Part shown: one piece after another, positions 35,844 through 43,320 of the stretch | Layout of the letters: every line of letters begins with the position of its first letter | Numbering within the stretch: position 1 is the first letter of the stretch | Assembly: GCA_021798935.1 (NCBI GenBank) | Contig: JAJZBL010000005.1 | Span: 22,542-86,541 of the forward strand | Length of the DNA: 64,000 nucleotides | Direction: 5' to 3' | From: Microcaldota archaeon | GTDB lineage: Archaea > Micrarchaeota > Micrarchaeia > Micrarchaeales > Micrarchaeaceae | The notes under the pieces: model-generated | The model's database searches: none | The model's input: the letters and a program-made list of their open reading frames with translations, nothing else | Told to the model about the DNA's origin: nothing | Position numbers and translations under genes: made by a program

Positions 35844-35850
35844 ATATATA
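35844..35850 (+). promoter_or_regulatory. TATA-box candidate for RNase HI
   Basis: CATATATAATTT lies about 45 nt before the preferred TTG start at 35891, which would place transcription start about 20 nt before the start codon. This fits a short leader that includes the GTGGT ribosome-binding motif. Confidence 0.4.
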
Positions 35851-35890
35851 ATTTTAGATTTTTGCTTTGCCAAATATAAAAGTGGTATTT

Positions 35891-36325
35891 TTGAACATCT
35901 CAATTTGCACCGATGGAGCTTCACGTGGAAATCCGGGGGATAGTGCTTCCGGTTTCCAAATCTACGATGAATCAGGAAAGGTTATAGCAAAAAAGGAAAT
36001 TTACAATGGAATAAAGACAAATAATTATGCTGAATATAATGCTATTATAAATGCACTGTTATGGTGTATTGACAATACCGATTTTAGCAATACCGAAATT
36101 ACATTATACTCCGATAGCAAACTTGTTGTAAGCCAGATAAATGGATTATACAAAATTAAATCTCCGGAAATGATGGAACTTAACATTAAAGTCAAAAATC
36201 TGGTAAAAAAGCTTAAATCAGTAAAATTTATCAATAAGCCCCGTGAATTTGAGTGCATTGCAAAAGTAGACCATGCTATAAATCTTTTTCTAGACAAAAT
36301 TGAATTAGACAAAAAGAACAGATAA
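35891..36325 (+). CDS. rnhA: Ribonuclease HI
   Basis: The frame is open from TTG 35867, but TTG 35891 has GTGGT 5 nt upstream and gives the usual short N-terminus; 144 residues. The four carboxylates are visible: D in ICTDGASRGNPG, E in NNYAEYNAIINAL, D in LYSDSKLVVSQ and D in KVDHAINLFLD. It cleaves RNA in RNA-DNA hybrids. It resembles the stand-alone archaeal/bacterial type without a hybrid-binding N-domain. Confidence 0.9.
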   Translation: MNISICTDGASRGNPGDSASGFQIYDESGKVIAKKEIYNGIKTNNYAEYNAIINALLWCIDNTDFSNTEITLYSDSKLVVSQINGLYKIKSPEMMELNIKVKNLVKKLKSVKFINKPREFECIAKVDHAINLFLDKIELDKKNR

Positions 36326-36346
36326 GAATGATGAGGAAGAATTAAT

Positions 36347-36763
36347 ATGGCCCATACAGCAGTTGCAAAGAAGCACATAGTCCCTAAGCACGTAGTTGTA
36401 AATGTAATATCGCTTATAGTCGAAGTTCTCCTTCTTATAGGGTTAGTTGCCGTCCTTATAAACGCGGCGGAGCAGATAATACAGGCATTTAGAATAGACA
36501 TGTTCAGTGTCGTTGAGATAACACTGGAAAATGCACTGCTTCTGGTGGTATTTATCGAATTATATCTGAGCATGGTAGATTTCTTCGATGGAAACGGAAG
36601 GAGCACAACTTATATTATAGATGCAACCTTATCATTTGTACTAAGAGAAGTGATAATAATAATCCTTGAATCTGGATTGGTATTCAGCAGCATTGTAGCA
36701 TTGGCGGTCATAATAGGAGCATTAGCTTTTGCACGATTTATGGTAACCTATAAGGATAAGTAG
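36347..36763 (+). CDS. PsiE-like membrane protein
   Basis: 138 residues with four hydrophobic helices. The central motif FIELYLSMVDFFDG, then ATLSFVLREVIIIILE, matches the phosphate-starvation-inducible PsiE family (conserved E-L, R-E). Function in archaea is unknown. Its last codons and the following ~57 bp recur at 38147-38241, marking one edge of an inserted segment. It starts 21 nt after RNase HI on the same strand. Confidence 0.78.
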   Translation: MAHTAVAKKHIVPKHVVVNVISLIVEVLLLIGLVAVLINAAEQIIQAFRIDMFSVVEITLENALLLVVFIELYLSMVDFFDGNGRSTTYIIDATLSFVLREVIIIILESGLVFSSIVALAVIIGALAFARFMVTYKDK

Positions 36764-36822
36764 TTTTCATTGTATATGAATCCACAGCTAAGATCTTTAG
36801 GGGTTTGATTTATCTTCGATAT
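36728..36822 (+). repeat. Left copy of ~95-bp direct repeat (includes psiE 3' end)
   Basis: The first 45 bp (36728-36772, TTTGCACGATTTATGGTAAC onward) match 38147-38191 at 42 of 45 positions, and the alignment continues without gaps for about 50 bp at lower identity, ending in ATTTATCTTcGATAT. The repeat covers the last codons of the psiE-like gene and its downstream flank. Such copies at both ends of a segment are what insertion at a gene 3' end, or a partial duplication, leaves behind. Confidence 0.8.
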
Positions 36823-36961
36823 CGGTTAAATCAATAGAGATTATTTACAGTACCAAAGAAAACAACAGATAGCATATGAAAGAAAGAATTGATGTAAGCA
36901 TAGTCGATTAAGCAGAGAAAAAATACTTGCTATAGGCAAAAGGTAAAATTATCAATCTTTG

Positions 36962-37981
36962 TTATCGTTTATTGTTTATAATTCTTTTTAAGTTCAATAC
37001 TTTTGTTTTCTCGTCTGTGTTCTCATAGACATAAGTTGTAAATCCGTTTTCGTTTTTCTCTATAAAAACTATATCGTCTGGAGTAATCCTAAGCCCATTT
37101 ATGCTGAAAAATTTTAATCCTACTATCATCATCGTACTTCCAACATCTATGTTGTCGTTCTCTAAAAATGAATTTAATATTGGCTGGGGATTCTCAGGAG
37201 AATGAATATATCGTCTCGTGTATAAAGCGTCATCTGCATCGTAATAATAAGTGTCAATCACATTGGAAGCATGTATAAAAACCTTTTTCTTTTCATTTAT
37301 CCCTGTTCTCAAGAAATTAGACAACGTATTTTCATATGCAACTGCATATAGTGGAAACAGATCTTTAGATTCGCTGATTTGATAAAGTGAAAGATCTTTA
37401 CGCTTTTTGTATACCGATATTTGATACTTATCTAATTCGTTGAATTGCATAGCCAATAGCATGTTATAAACTATTTGCCTTGGATTTATATCGACAAAGT
37501 TAACTTCTATTTTTGGGTTTTCTTGGGTTATGTGATTTAACAATTGAAGGTGATTTGTAAATCCTCCCATAACTCCAACATATAAGTCTTTATCTTTCGC
37601 TAACTCGTATATGTGATTTTTGGTGTTCTCATTATAGACCTCGTTTGAAAGGCTATAAACATATTTGTTATCAGAGGAATCGTAATTTTTTCGCTGTTTC
37701 TTGTTTGATAAATGGGCTTCCATTTTTATCTTTCCATCTATTTTAATTGTCTCGTTTTCGAAATGTTTAGTTAGTCGTGAAATGGTGTATAAAAAGCTAT
37801 CGAGTTGTTGTTCTTGCCTGCGCCCTTCGCTTTCCCATATTTTTATTGGATTATCTGTCCTTGATAAGCCTCTTAAGAATTGTCTATATTCAAATTTTTC
37901 CATTGAACTACGTGTGAGAGGTCGGAATCGTTTATTTTTTTTAGTCTGTTTTTTAATGTAATCTTCTAATTCTATGGTCAT
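36962..37981 (-). CDS. Rossmann-like protein of unknown function in accessory segment
   Basis: 339 residues. The N-terminal 110 residues are very basic and helical (KKQTKKNKRFRPLTRSS). From about residue 130 a nucleotide-binding-like unit appears: LYVGVMGGFTNHLQLLNHI, then VNFVDINPRQIVYNMLLAMQ. This is the strand-Gly-loop and acidic D-I-N-P pattern of SAM-dependent methyltransferase or aminocarboxypropyltransferase folds. The rest has no catalytic motif I can name. It lies alone between the two direct repeats, with no recognisable partner there. Confidence 0.6.
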   Translation of the reverse strand: MTIELEDYIKKQTKKNKRFRPLTRSSMEKFEYRQFLRGLSRTDNPIKIWESEGRRQEQQLDSFLYTISRLTKHFENETIKIDGKIKMEAHLSNKKQRKNYDSSDNKYVYSLSNEVYNENTKNHIYELAKDKDLYVGVMGGFTNHLQLLNHITQENPKIEVNFVDINPRQIVYNMLLAMQFNELDKYQISVYKKRKDLSLYQISESKDLFPLYAVAYENTLSNFLRTGINEKKKVFIHASNVIDTYYYDADDALYTRRYIHSPENPQPILNSFLENDNIDVGSTMMIVGLKFFSINGLRITPDDIVFIEKNENGFTTYVYENTDEKTKVLNLKRIINNKR

Positions 37982-38146
37982 CTTATCTTAATTACTGGGG
38001 GGATAGGATATATTTAAGTCTTTTGCTAACTGCATTTAAACTTAAGATATATTTTATAGTTGTGGTAATATCATAATATACGATAGGTTTAATGCTAAAA
38101 AGAAGCTTTAAAAATGCTGAGATTGGTAGCATGCTCTTTGCGTAAG

Positions 38147-38241
38147 TTTGCATGATTTATGGTAACCTATAAGAATAAGTAGTTTTTATTGCAGGTGGGT
38201 CCGCAGTTCAAGGCACTAAAAGTTTAATTTATCTTAGATAT
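38147..38241 (+). repeat. Right copy of ~95-bp direct repeat (dead psiE 3' fragment)
   Basis: Homologous to 36728-36822. In this copy the psiE frame has an early stop (CGA changed to TGA), so it is a non-functional fragment. All three differences in the first 45 bp are transitions, consistent with drift after a duplication. Between the copies lie 1.3 kb with one gene. The rest of the gap 37982-38273 is very AT-rich and shows no coding frame. Confidence 0.8.
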
Positions 38242-38273
38242 TAATTTTAATTTTTTATATTAATTTATATAAA

Positions 38274-39176
38274 TTATTTATGATTTAAAAATATGTGCCT
38301 ATGCCACTCAAAAAATTCACTAGAAAAATCTTGGTGTAAATCTGCCGCTGACAACTTTTTATTACTTAAAAATTCAACCTCTTCTTTTAGTCGTTTAGAT
38401 TGTGATTTCTTTAGTCTTCCTGAGATCATAATAGAGCCGTCTTTATTTATAGATATAAGTTCTTTATCGAACATAGAGTCGTGTAGACTACACAATAGTA
38501 GGGTATTTTTTACTTTGCCTGCATCCTCTTTAAACTTACTAACTGGCTTTATATGTGATACAACAAGTAGGTCATTATCATCAATGCCACATAAAACACA
38601 TTTGTTGCTATAAAATTCAAGTACCTTCTTCCTAAGTTGCTGCTGAAAAATTCTAGAGTTTACAAGAGATTTGGTAAATTTAGGATCGACACTTTGAGGT
38701 TCTAAATCTACTTGCTGATTGGCAATACCTATGATCTGAAATATTTTGTTTACTTCACTTTCTCCTATTTTTACATAAGTTTGCATACCCCTATGATTTA
38801 TTTCTTCAAGTGGTATGGGATCTCTGAACACGACTAAATTATCTAAAATTATGTAACTTATTTTTGTATTTTCATTTATATTTTCTAATCTTAAAGTACT
38901 TTTTGCCTTTTCCATTAATTTGTCAAAACTATCTACACCATTTTTGGGGCCAAATTGGTTCCAAGCTTCTCTAAGTGTCTTATTATGTTCAATGCCTAGA
39001 TAATCGGCAAATCCAACAATTTTTTGATCACTTGTTTTAAAAAAGAATGGACTATCGTCATCTATTTTTAGATTCGTAGACCTTTTAGTCCAAAAATTCA
39101 CCTGATTTAATAAATTATTTTCTATTAGGTATTTGAACCAATCTTTATCCGTGTGATATATAACTCCACATACCAT
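38274..39176 (-). CDS. HNH restriction-type endonuclease with N-terminal PUA/EVE-like domain
   Basis: 300 residues from ATG 39176 (GTGATAAA directly upstream; the frame is open to 39242). The N-terminal domain, VIYHTDKDWFKYLI, NQVNFWTKR, DSPFFFKTSDQKIVGFADYL and EAWNQFGPKNGVDSF, matches the PUA/EVE-like modified-base reader region seen in a widespread group of HNH endonucleases. The nuclease part has KCVLCGIDDNDLLVVSHIKP and NTLLLCSLHDSMFDKELI, giving the HNH His-Asn-His and the Cys-x2-Cys pair. Such enzymes are expected to cut DNA carrying modified bases, that is, foreign (viral) DNA. It follows the pyrophosphohydrolase gene with a 4-nt gap. Confidence 0.82.
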   Translation of the reverse strand: MVCGVIYHTDKDWFKYLIENNLLNQVNFWTKRSTNLKIDDDSPFFFKTSDQKIVGFADYLGIEHNKTLREAWNQFGPKNGVDSFDKLMEKAKSTLRLENINENTKISYIILDNLVVFRDPIPLEEINHRGMQTYVKIGESEVNKIFQIIGIANQQVDLEPQSVDPKFTKSLVNSRIFQQQLRKKVLEFYSNKCVLCGIDDNDLLVVSHIKPVSKFKEDAGKVKNTLLLCSLHDSMFDKELISINKDGSIMISGRLKKSQSKRLKEEVEFLSNKKLSAADLHQDFSSEFFEWHRHIFLNHK

Positions 39177-39180
39177 TTTA

Positions 39181-39546
39181 TCACATTTCATTATACTTTT
39201 TGTTTGATCCCTTCGCCTTTGAAATAGGATATTTTTCTTCATTTTTCTTTATTTTATTTTGAAGCTCATCTGATAAGTCAAAATCATTCATTTGTGCAAA
39301 CCTAATAACAAAATAAAAAACATCAGCTAATTCTTCCCCTATTACCTCTCTTTTCTTTGTATCTTTCATCATCTTCTTGATTTCATGTTCATTCTTAAAC
39401 CTAAAAAGATCAAGAAGTTCATTTGCTTCGGTAGAAATTCCTATAGCTAAATCTTTTGGATTATGAAATTTATCCCAATCTCTGTCTTTGCAGAACTTTT
39501 TAACTTTATATTTCAAATCATTAATTGTTGTTATATTATCATCCAT
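39181..39546 (-). CDS. MazG-like dCTP pyrophosphatase-type nucleotide hydrolase
   Basis: 121 residues from ATG 39546 (GTGTGTGGG upstream). RDWDKFHNPKDLAIGISTEANELL supplies the first Mg motif (E-A-N-E-L in the RS21-C6/dCTPase style). EVIGEELADVFYFVIRFAQM gives E-x2-D, and the tail KYPISKAKGSNKKYNE matches the K-Y-P-x3-A-K-G-x3-K-Y-x-E ending of iMazG/dCTPase proteins. It hydrolyses a dNTP, probably dCTP or a modified dCTP. The 3' end nearly abuts the HNH gene, implying one transcript. Confidence 0.85.
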   Translation of the reverse strand: MDDNITTINDLKYKVKKFCKDRDWDKFHNPKDLAIGISTEANELLDLFRFKNEHEIKKMMKDTKKREVIGEELADVFYFVIRFAQMNDFDLSDELQNKIKKNEEKYPISKAKGSNKKYNEM

Positions 39547-39839
39547 ATACCCACACACTTTAATGATACCATTTTAGTAAATTCTATCGTTTTCTTTTCT
39601 TTTTATATTATAATATAAATATGTATCTTATTGCTATTATAATACTACCAAGGTATTTTTATAACCCTATTCCTAAAATTATATACAAAATTTAACTCTC
39701 TCCGAGATTTTGATTTTTTCACATTGGCAAACACACAATAAGGTCTATTGTATAAAATTTAGTTGCTTTGGTTTAAGACTACCGCAGTAGACTCTAAGTC
39801 TTATCTGGTTACTATTAAAGCGTCCTTTTGCCTAAAATT

Positions 39840-40019
39840 TTAAGAGAAGAAACAGGACAATAGAGGTTTTTTAAATATAACTGGCTTGATGCTGTTTGCA
39901 TGCATAAAATTTAATAAGTAGTTTACTGTCTTTTTATTAGTGCTAGCTATTGTTTTATTCTCTGATATGCAATCTAGTAAAGAAGCAGTCTTTTGCGTTA
40001 CATAGTCATCGTAAAGCAT
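39840..40019 (-). pseudogene. Possible remnant of a tyrosine-integrase N-terminal domain
   Basis: A 59-residue frame read away from the tRNA-Val 3' end, beginning 77 bp from it and preceded by AGGAT. Its middle, LLDCISENKTIASTNKKTVN followed by YLLNFMHANSIKP, loosely resembles the core-binding (SAM-like) domain of archaeal tyrosine recombinases (I-S-x2-N-K-x3-I/F-L-x-F). No catalytic domain follows. The match is weak and it may be an unrelated small gene. The rest of the 39559-40095 gap shows only AT-rich sequence. Confidence 0.3.
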
Positions 40020-40095
40020 ATTTTATTTATCCTAGTATAGTATTTAGTACCTTCTACGAGGAAAATCGAACAGGGTTTCCTTGAAAACTGAAAAA

Positions 40096-40167
40096 TGGGC
40101 CCGCGGAGGATCGGACTCCGGATCTTTACCTTGTGAAGGTAACGTCTTACCACTGGACTACGAGCCC
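40096..40167 (-). tRNA. tRNA-Val (CAC)
   Basis: Folds fully: acceptor GGGCTCG/CGGGCCC, D stem GTC/GAC, anticodon stem TTACC/GGTAA with loop TTCACAA, T stem CGGAG/CTCCG, discriminator A. CCA is not encoded; a T-run follows. The T loop reads TCCGATC, so position 55, normally U (pseudouridine), is C. The gene starts 4 nt after the scpB stop and so is probably cut from the scpAB transcript. Confidence 0.93.
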
Positions 40168-40171
40168 CTTT

Positions 40172-40633
40172 TTATTGATTAAGCTCAAAATACTCTTTAA
40201 ATTTTTCGGTTGTCTTCAATTTCTTTGTCCTTCCAAATTTTGAGGATTCTATAAAAGACTTTTCTAGAATCTCCTTTATATAACCATAGGATGATGGCCC
40301 GAATATATTGACTATCTTGTTCTGCAGTATCGGCTCATTCTTGCTGATGTAAGCTAAAATTCTAAGAGCGCCTTTTGAAAGATCAGGCTTTGCTGCTAGG
40401 GATGAAACTTTCTCCATGTATGGAGATTTCAATGTCAACAGGTACTTTTTGTCGAGTTCTTCTATCTTTATGGCTGTATCCCTGTTTGCATAGTCATCTA
40501 TAAGATCTTGAAGTATCTTTTGGACATACCCTATTGAACTTATATTGACAACTTTTGAAAGTTCATCAATAGAGAGAGGCTCCGCTGATATAAAGAGTGC
40601 GGCTTCAATCAGCTTCCTTGTGTCAGAATCCAA
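40172..40633 (-). CDS. scpB: Segregation and condensation protein ScpB
   Basis: 153 residues. Two winged-helix units: RKLIEAALFISAEPLSIDEL (classic ScpB opening) and ALRILAYISKNEPILQNKIV with IFGPSSYGYIKEIL. It partners ScpA in the SMC kleisin complex for chromosome organisation. The start is TTG, with GGGTGATT about 12 nt upstream. It is downstream of scpA with a 13-nt gap. Confidence 0.93.
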   Translation of the reverse strand: MDSDTRKLIEAALFISAEPLSIDELSKVVNISSIGYVQKILQDLIDDYANRDTAIKIEELDKKYLLTLKSPYMEKVSSLAAKPDLSKGALRILAYISKNEPILQNKIVNIFGPSSYGYIKEILEKSFIESSKFGRTKKLKTTEKFKEYFELNQ

Positions 40634-40646
40634 TGAACTAATTTAA

Positions 40647-41372
40647 TCACCCTTTTTTGTTTTCATTTAGCTTTATCATTATATCGCCAAAAAACTCTTC
40701 CTGCGATATCAAAACTTTATGGTATTTTGCCAAGAACAGCAATGGAACAAACAAATCTAGCAGTATCTTGCTATTGTCGCCTAAGTTTCTTGAGAGGTTG
40801 CTGAACAAGGCAATTCCATATCCATCAGAATTTTCTTTAATCAATTGGTATGCATAATCAATCTTCTTGTCTATGTCGCTTCTATCAACTTTGAAATCAA
40901 GGGTTATGTTAGATTCCTTTAGGATCTCTTCTCTTTTTATTTCCTTCTTGATTGATTGGTCTAATGCCTGCATCAATTCCTCAAGTGTTATCCTCCTTGA
41001 TGGGGCAGATCTTACCCTGAATACCAAAGGATCCAGATTTGGCCTTTCGACATATATATTGTCAGATTCGTTTTCATCAGGATTGCTCACTTCTTCGACA
41101 CTTGTATCTGCTATAGATATTGTATCGCTTTTTATCCTGAGTAGTACGGATGCAGCAAGCACCATGTTCGCTGGTATTATTAGATTGAGCATTTTTATAT
41201 TTTTTATAGTCTCTGTGTATTTTTCCACTATCTCAGATATATTTATATTCCAAGGGTCTAATTTGTTTGTTTCAACTAAATGTATCAGCAACTCTTTCCA
41301 AGTTGCGTTTTTTATAAATTCCTCTAAATTGAAGCCCTCTGCAACGATAGCTTCCTCCTCGATTAGGGTCAT
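40647..41372 (-). CDS. scpA: Segregation and condensation protein ScpA (kleisin)
   Basis: 241 residues. The N-terminal helix-turn-helix has KELLIHLVETNKLDPWNINI and IVEKYTETI. A variable acidic linker (about 100-125) precedes the C-terminal winged helix. D-P-W-N-I and the following aliphatic helix (MVLAASVLLRIKSD) are diagnostic of ScpA. GTGATTCC directly precedes ATG 41372. No smc gene is in the window. Confidence 0.94.
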   Translation of the reverse strand: MTLIEEEAIVAEGFNLEEFIKNATWKELLIHLVETNKLDPWNINISEIVEKYTETIKNIKMLNLIIPANMVLAASVLLRIKSDTISIADTSVEEVSNPDENESDNIYVERPNLDPLVFRVRSAPSRRITLEELMQALDQSIKKEIKREEILKESNITLDFKVDRSDIDKKIDYAYQLIKENSDGYGIALFSNLSRNLGDNSKILLDLFVPLLFLAKYHKVLISQEEFFGDIMIKLNENKKG

Positions 41373-41564
41373 GGAATCACGAACTGGTCATTTGTAATTG
41401 TTAGCAATTATATTTAAGTTATATCCTAAAATGTGAATTTTTTTGGTTCTTATTATTTTCTATGCAAATTGCAATATGTATCAATATTCATGATAAGTAT
41501 ATATATTTTGAAATGGTATTTGTTTTATTAATTTATTATCAAGTGTAGCAGGCAAGTTGATACA

Positions 41565-42188
41565 ATGAATTACTTAAATTTGGCAGAAGGCAAGAAACTA
41601 GTGTGGGCAGCAAGAGAATCCATAGAAGAATATCTTAATAATAAATATATCAATAGGCACGCAATAGAATCAGAATTAGATAGTGACAGATTGAATGAGA
41701 AAGAGGGGATATTTGTAACTTTGTACAATTACAATAACTCTAGTTTAAGAGGGTGTGTAGGATTTCCAAGAGCGGTTGGAAAACTGAAAGAAAGTATAAT
41801 AGATGCTGCATTGTCAGCTGCATTTGAAGATTACCGATTCGGTCCATTAAGGAAGGGTGAATTAAATAATATTATATTGGAAGCAAGTGTTCTCTCACCT
41901 ATGGAAAGGATTGCAGGTGATCAGAATTATTTAATTAAGAGTATAGATATAGGCAAGGATGGACTTTTGATAGAATACCAAGGGTACACAGGGTTGCTTC
42001 TTCCTATAGTTGCAGTTGAGGAAAAGTTTGACAGCGAGAGGTTTCTTGAGGAAGTTTGCATAAAAGCAGGGCTTGAAGGAGATGAATGGAAGGAGAGCTC
42101 TGCCAAATTATACAAATTCCAAACACAGGTTTTCAAGGAAAAATCTCCAGGAGGGGAGATATATGAAGTAGACCTTTTGAATATGTAA
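41565..42188 (+). CDS. AMMECR1-domain protein
   Basis: 207 residues, standard length. The signature SSLRGCVGFPRAVGKL (L-R-G-C-V/I-G) is near residues 62-77, followed by AALSAAFEDYRFGPLRKGEL, as in all AMMECR1 proteins. The conserved Cys and the FxDPRF-like motif (here FEDYRFGPL) suggest an enzymatic cleft, but the function is not established; many archaea pair it with MEMO and a radical SAM protein, neither of which is here. GTTGAT precedes the ATG. Confidence 0.93.
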   Translation: MNYLNLAEGKKLVWAARESIEEYLNNKYINRHAIESELDSDRLNEKEGIFVTLYNYNNSSLRGCVGFPRAVGKLKESIIDAALSAAFEDYRFGPLRKGELNNIILEASVLSPMERIAGDQNYLIKSIDIGKDGLLIEYQGYTGLLLPIVAVEEKFDSERFLEEVCIKAGLEGDEWKESSAKLYKFQTQVFKEKSPGGEIYEVDLLNM

Positions 42189-42282
42189 GCAGGAAATCCA
42201 ACCTGTTTATGGTTAGGAAGGGGTTATATGAACAAAATTTAAAAAGATTTATAAATATTTAAATTTATAAAGTTTTGATTCT

Positions 42283-42819
42283 ATGAGATATTTAAGCGAA
42301 GAAGAAGAGGCTGCCATCAAAGTTTACAGAGACAGAGCAGAGGAACTTCTTAAAAACAGCGATTGCCTTGAATCAAATTACGGTGCAGTTATATTCAAGG
42401 ATGGAAAAATACTCGGTGAAGGTTACAATTACGTCCCAAAGATCAATGGTTATACTTGTAAAGAATGCCCTAGAAGAAACCAGGACCTGCATAATGGAAT
42501 AGGACTTGAACTATGCTACTCTGTACACGCAGAAGAAGCTGCAATAAACAATATGATACTTGAAAAAAATATGAAAGTAAACGATTCAGAGGGTGCATCT
42601 ATGATAGTTGTAAGGGCGAAAGATGGAGAGGTATTCAAATTCGATGAACTTGAACCTTACTGCACCAGGTGCGCTGAAAAAATTTACACCCAAACAAAGA
42701 TCAAAGAGATAATATATGAGGAGAAAAAGGGCCTTATAGCATTTGGCAATGAAGAGCTCTTTGATGTATCTATAAAAAATTTACACAATAACTGGAAAGA
42801 AAAATTCAATATCGACTGA
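42283..42819 (+). CDS. Cytidine/deoxycytidylate deaminase-family protein
   Basis: 178 residues with a zinc-dependent deaminase core: SVHAEEAAINNM supplies the H-A-E of the active site and PYCTRCAEKIY the two zinc cysteines (usual P-C-x2-C, here P-Y-C-x2-C). An extra Cys pair (YTCKECPRRNQ) between strands could bind a second metal. It probably deaminates a cytosine or guanine nucleotide or derivative. It sits just upstream of the HIT gene. Confidence 0.82.
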   Translation: MRYLSEEEEAAIKVYRDRAEELLKNSDCLESNYGAVIFKDGKILGEGYNYVPKINGYTCKECPRRNQDLHNGIGLELCYSVHAEEAAINNMILEKNMKVNDSEGASMIVVRAKDGEVFKFDELEPYCTRCAEKIYTQTKIKEIIYEEKKGLIAFGNEELFDVSIKNLHNNWKEKFNID

Positions 42820-42841
42820 TTTTAAACTTAAATGTGATTAA

Positions 42842-43282
42842 TTGATAAACAATTGGGAAAAAGATGGCTGCACCTTCTGCAAAATAGTATCTAAGGAATT
42901 GCCATCGGATATAGTATATGAAGATGAGGATATAATTGCATTTTTAGATAAAAACCCTGTATTTCCAGGGCATACCCTGGTTATACCTAAGGAGCACTAT
43001 AAGACACTTCTTGACATACCTGATCCTATTTTGGCCAAGCTTTTCTCAGATATAAAATTCATATCGCGGGCAGTAATGAAAGCTACAGGATCGGAAGGAA
43101 TAGTCATATTGAATAACACAATAGTTAGCCAAAGTATCCCTCATGCACATGTACATTTAATACCGAGGAATTACAAGGATGGATTTTACAAATATCTACC
43201 AAGGCAGAGATATCATTACAAAGAAGGGGAGCAGCCTATAGAGATTAAGATAAGGGAAGAAATTGAAAAATTGAAAATCTGA
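42842..43282 (+). CDS. HIT-family nucleotide hydrolase
   Basis: 146 residues. GCTFCKIVSKELPSDIVYED is the classic HIT N-terminus (the C-x2-C start is common in archaea), then PVFPGHTLVIPKEHY. The histidine triad is SIPHAHVHLIPR near residues 99-110. It hydrolyses or transfers nucleoside monophosphates. TTG start with GTGATTAA directly upstream. Confidence 0.92.
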   Translation: MINNWEKDGCTFCKIVSKELPSDIVYEDEDIIAFLDKNPVFPGHTLVIPKEHYKTLLDIPDPILAKLFSDIKFISRAVMKATGSEGIVILNNTIVSQSIPHAHVHLIPRNYKDGFYKYLPRQRYHYKEGEQPIEIKIREEIEKLKI

Positions 43283-43320
43283 GCTTCTTTATCTTTTTTA
43301 TTGCTATTTTTATCCATTTT

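Noticed and set aside
38196..38212. TGGGTCCGCAGTTCAAG resembling the tRNA-Val 3' end, as an att copy
   Set aside because: Only about 9 of the first 11 bases agree with the tRNA end and the match then stops; the stretch is explained by the psiE repeat.
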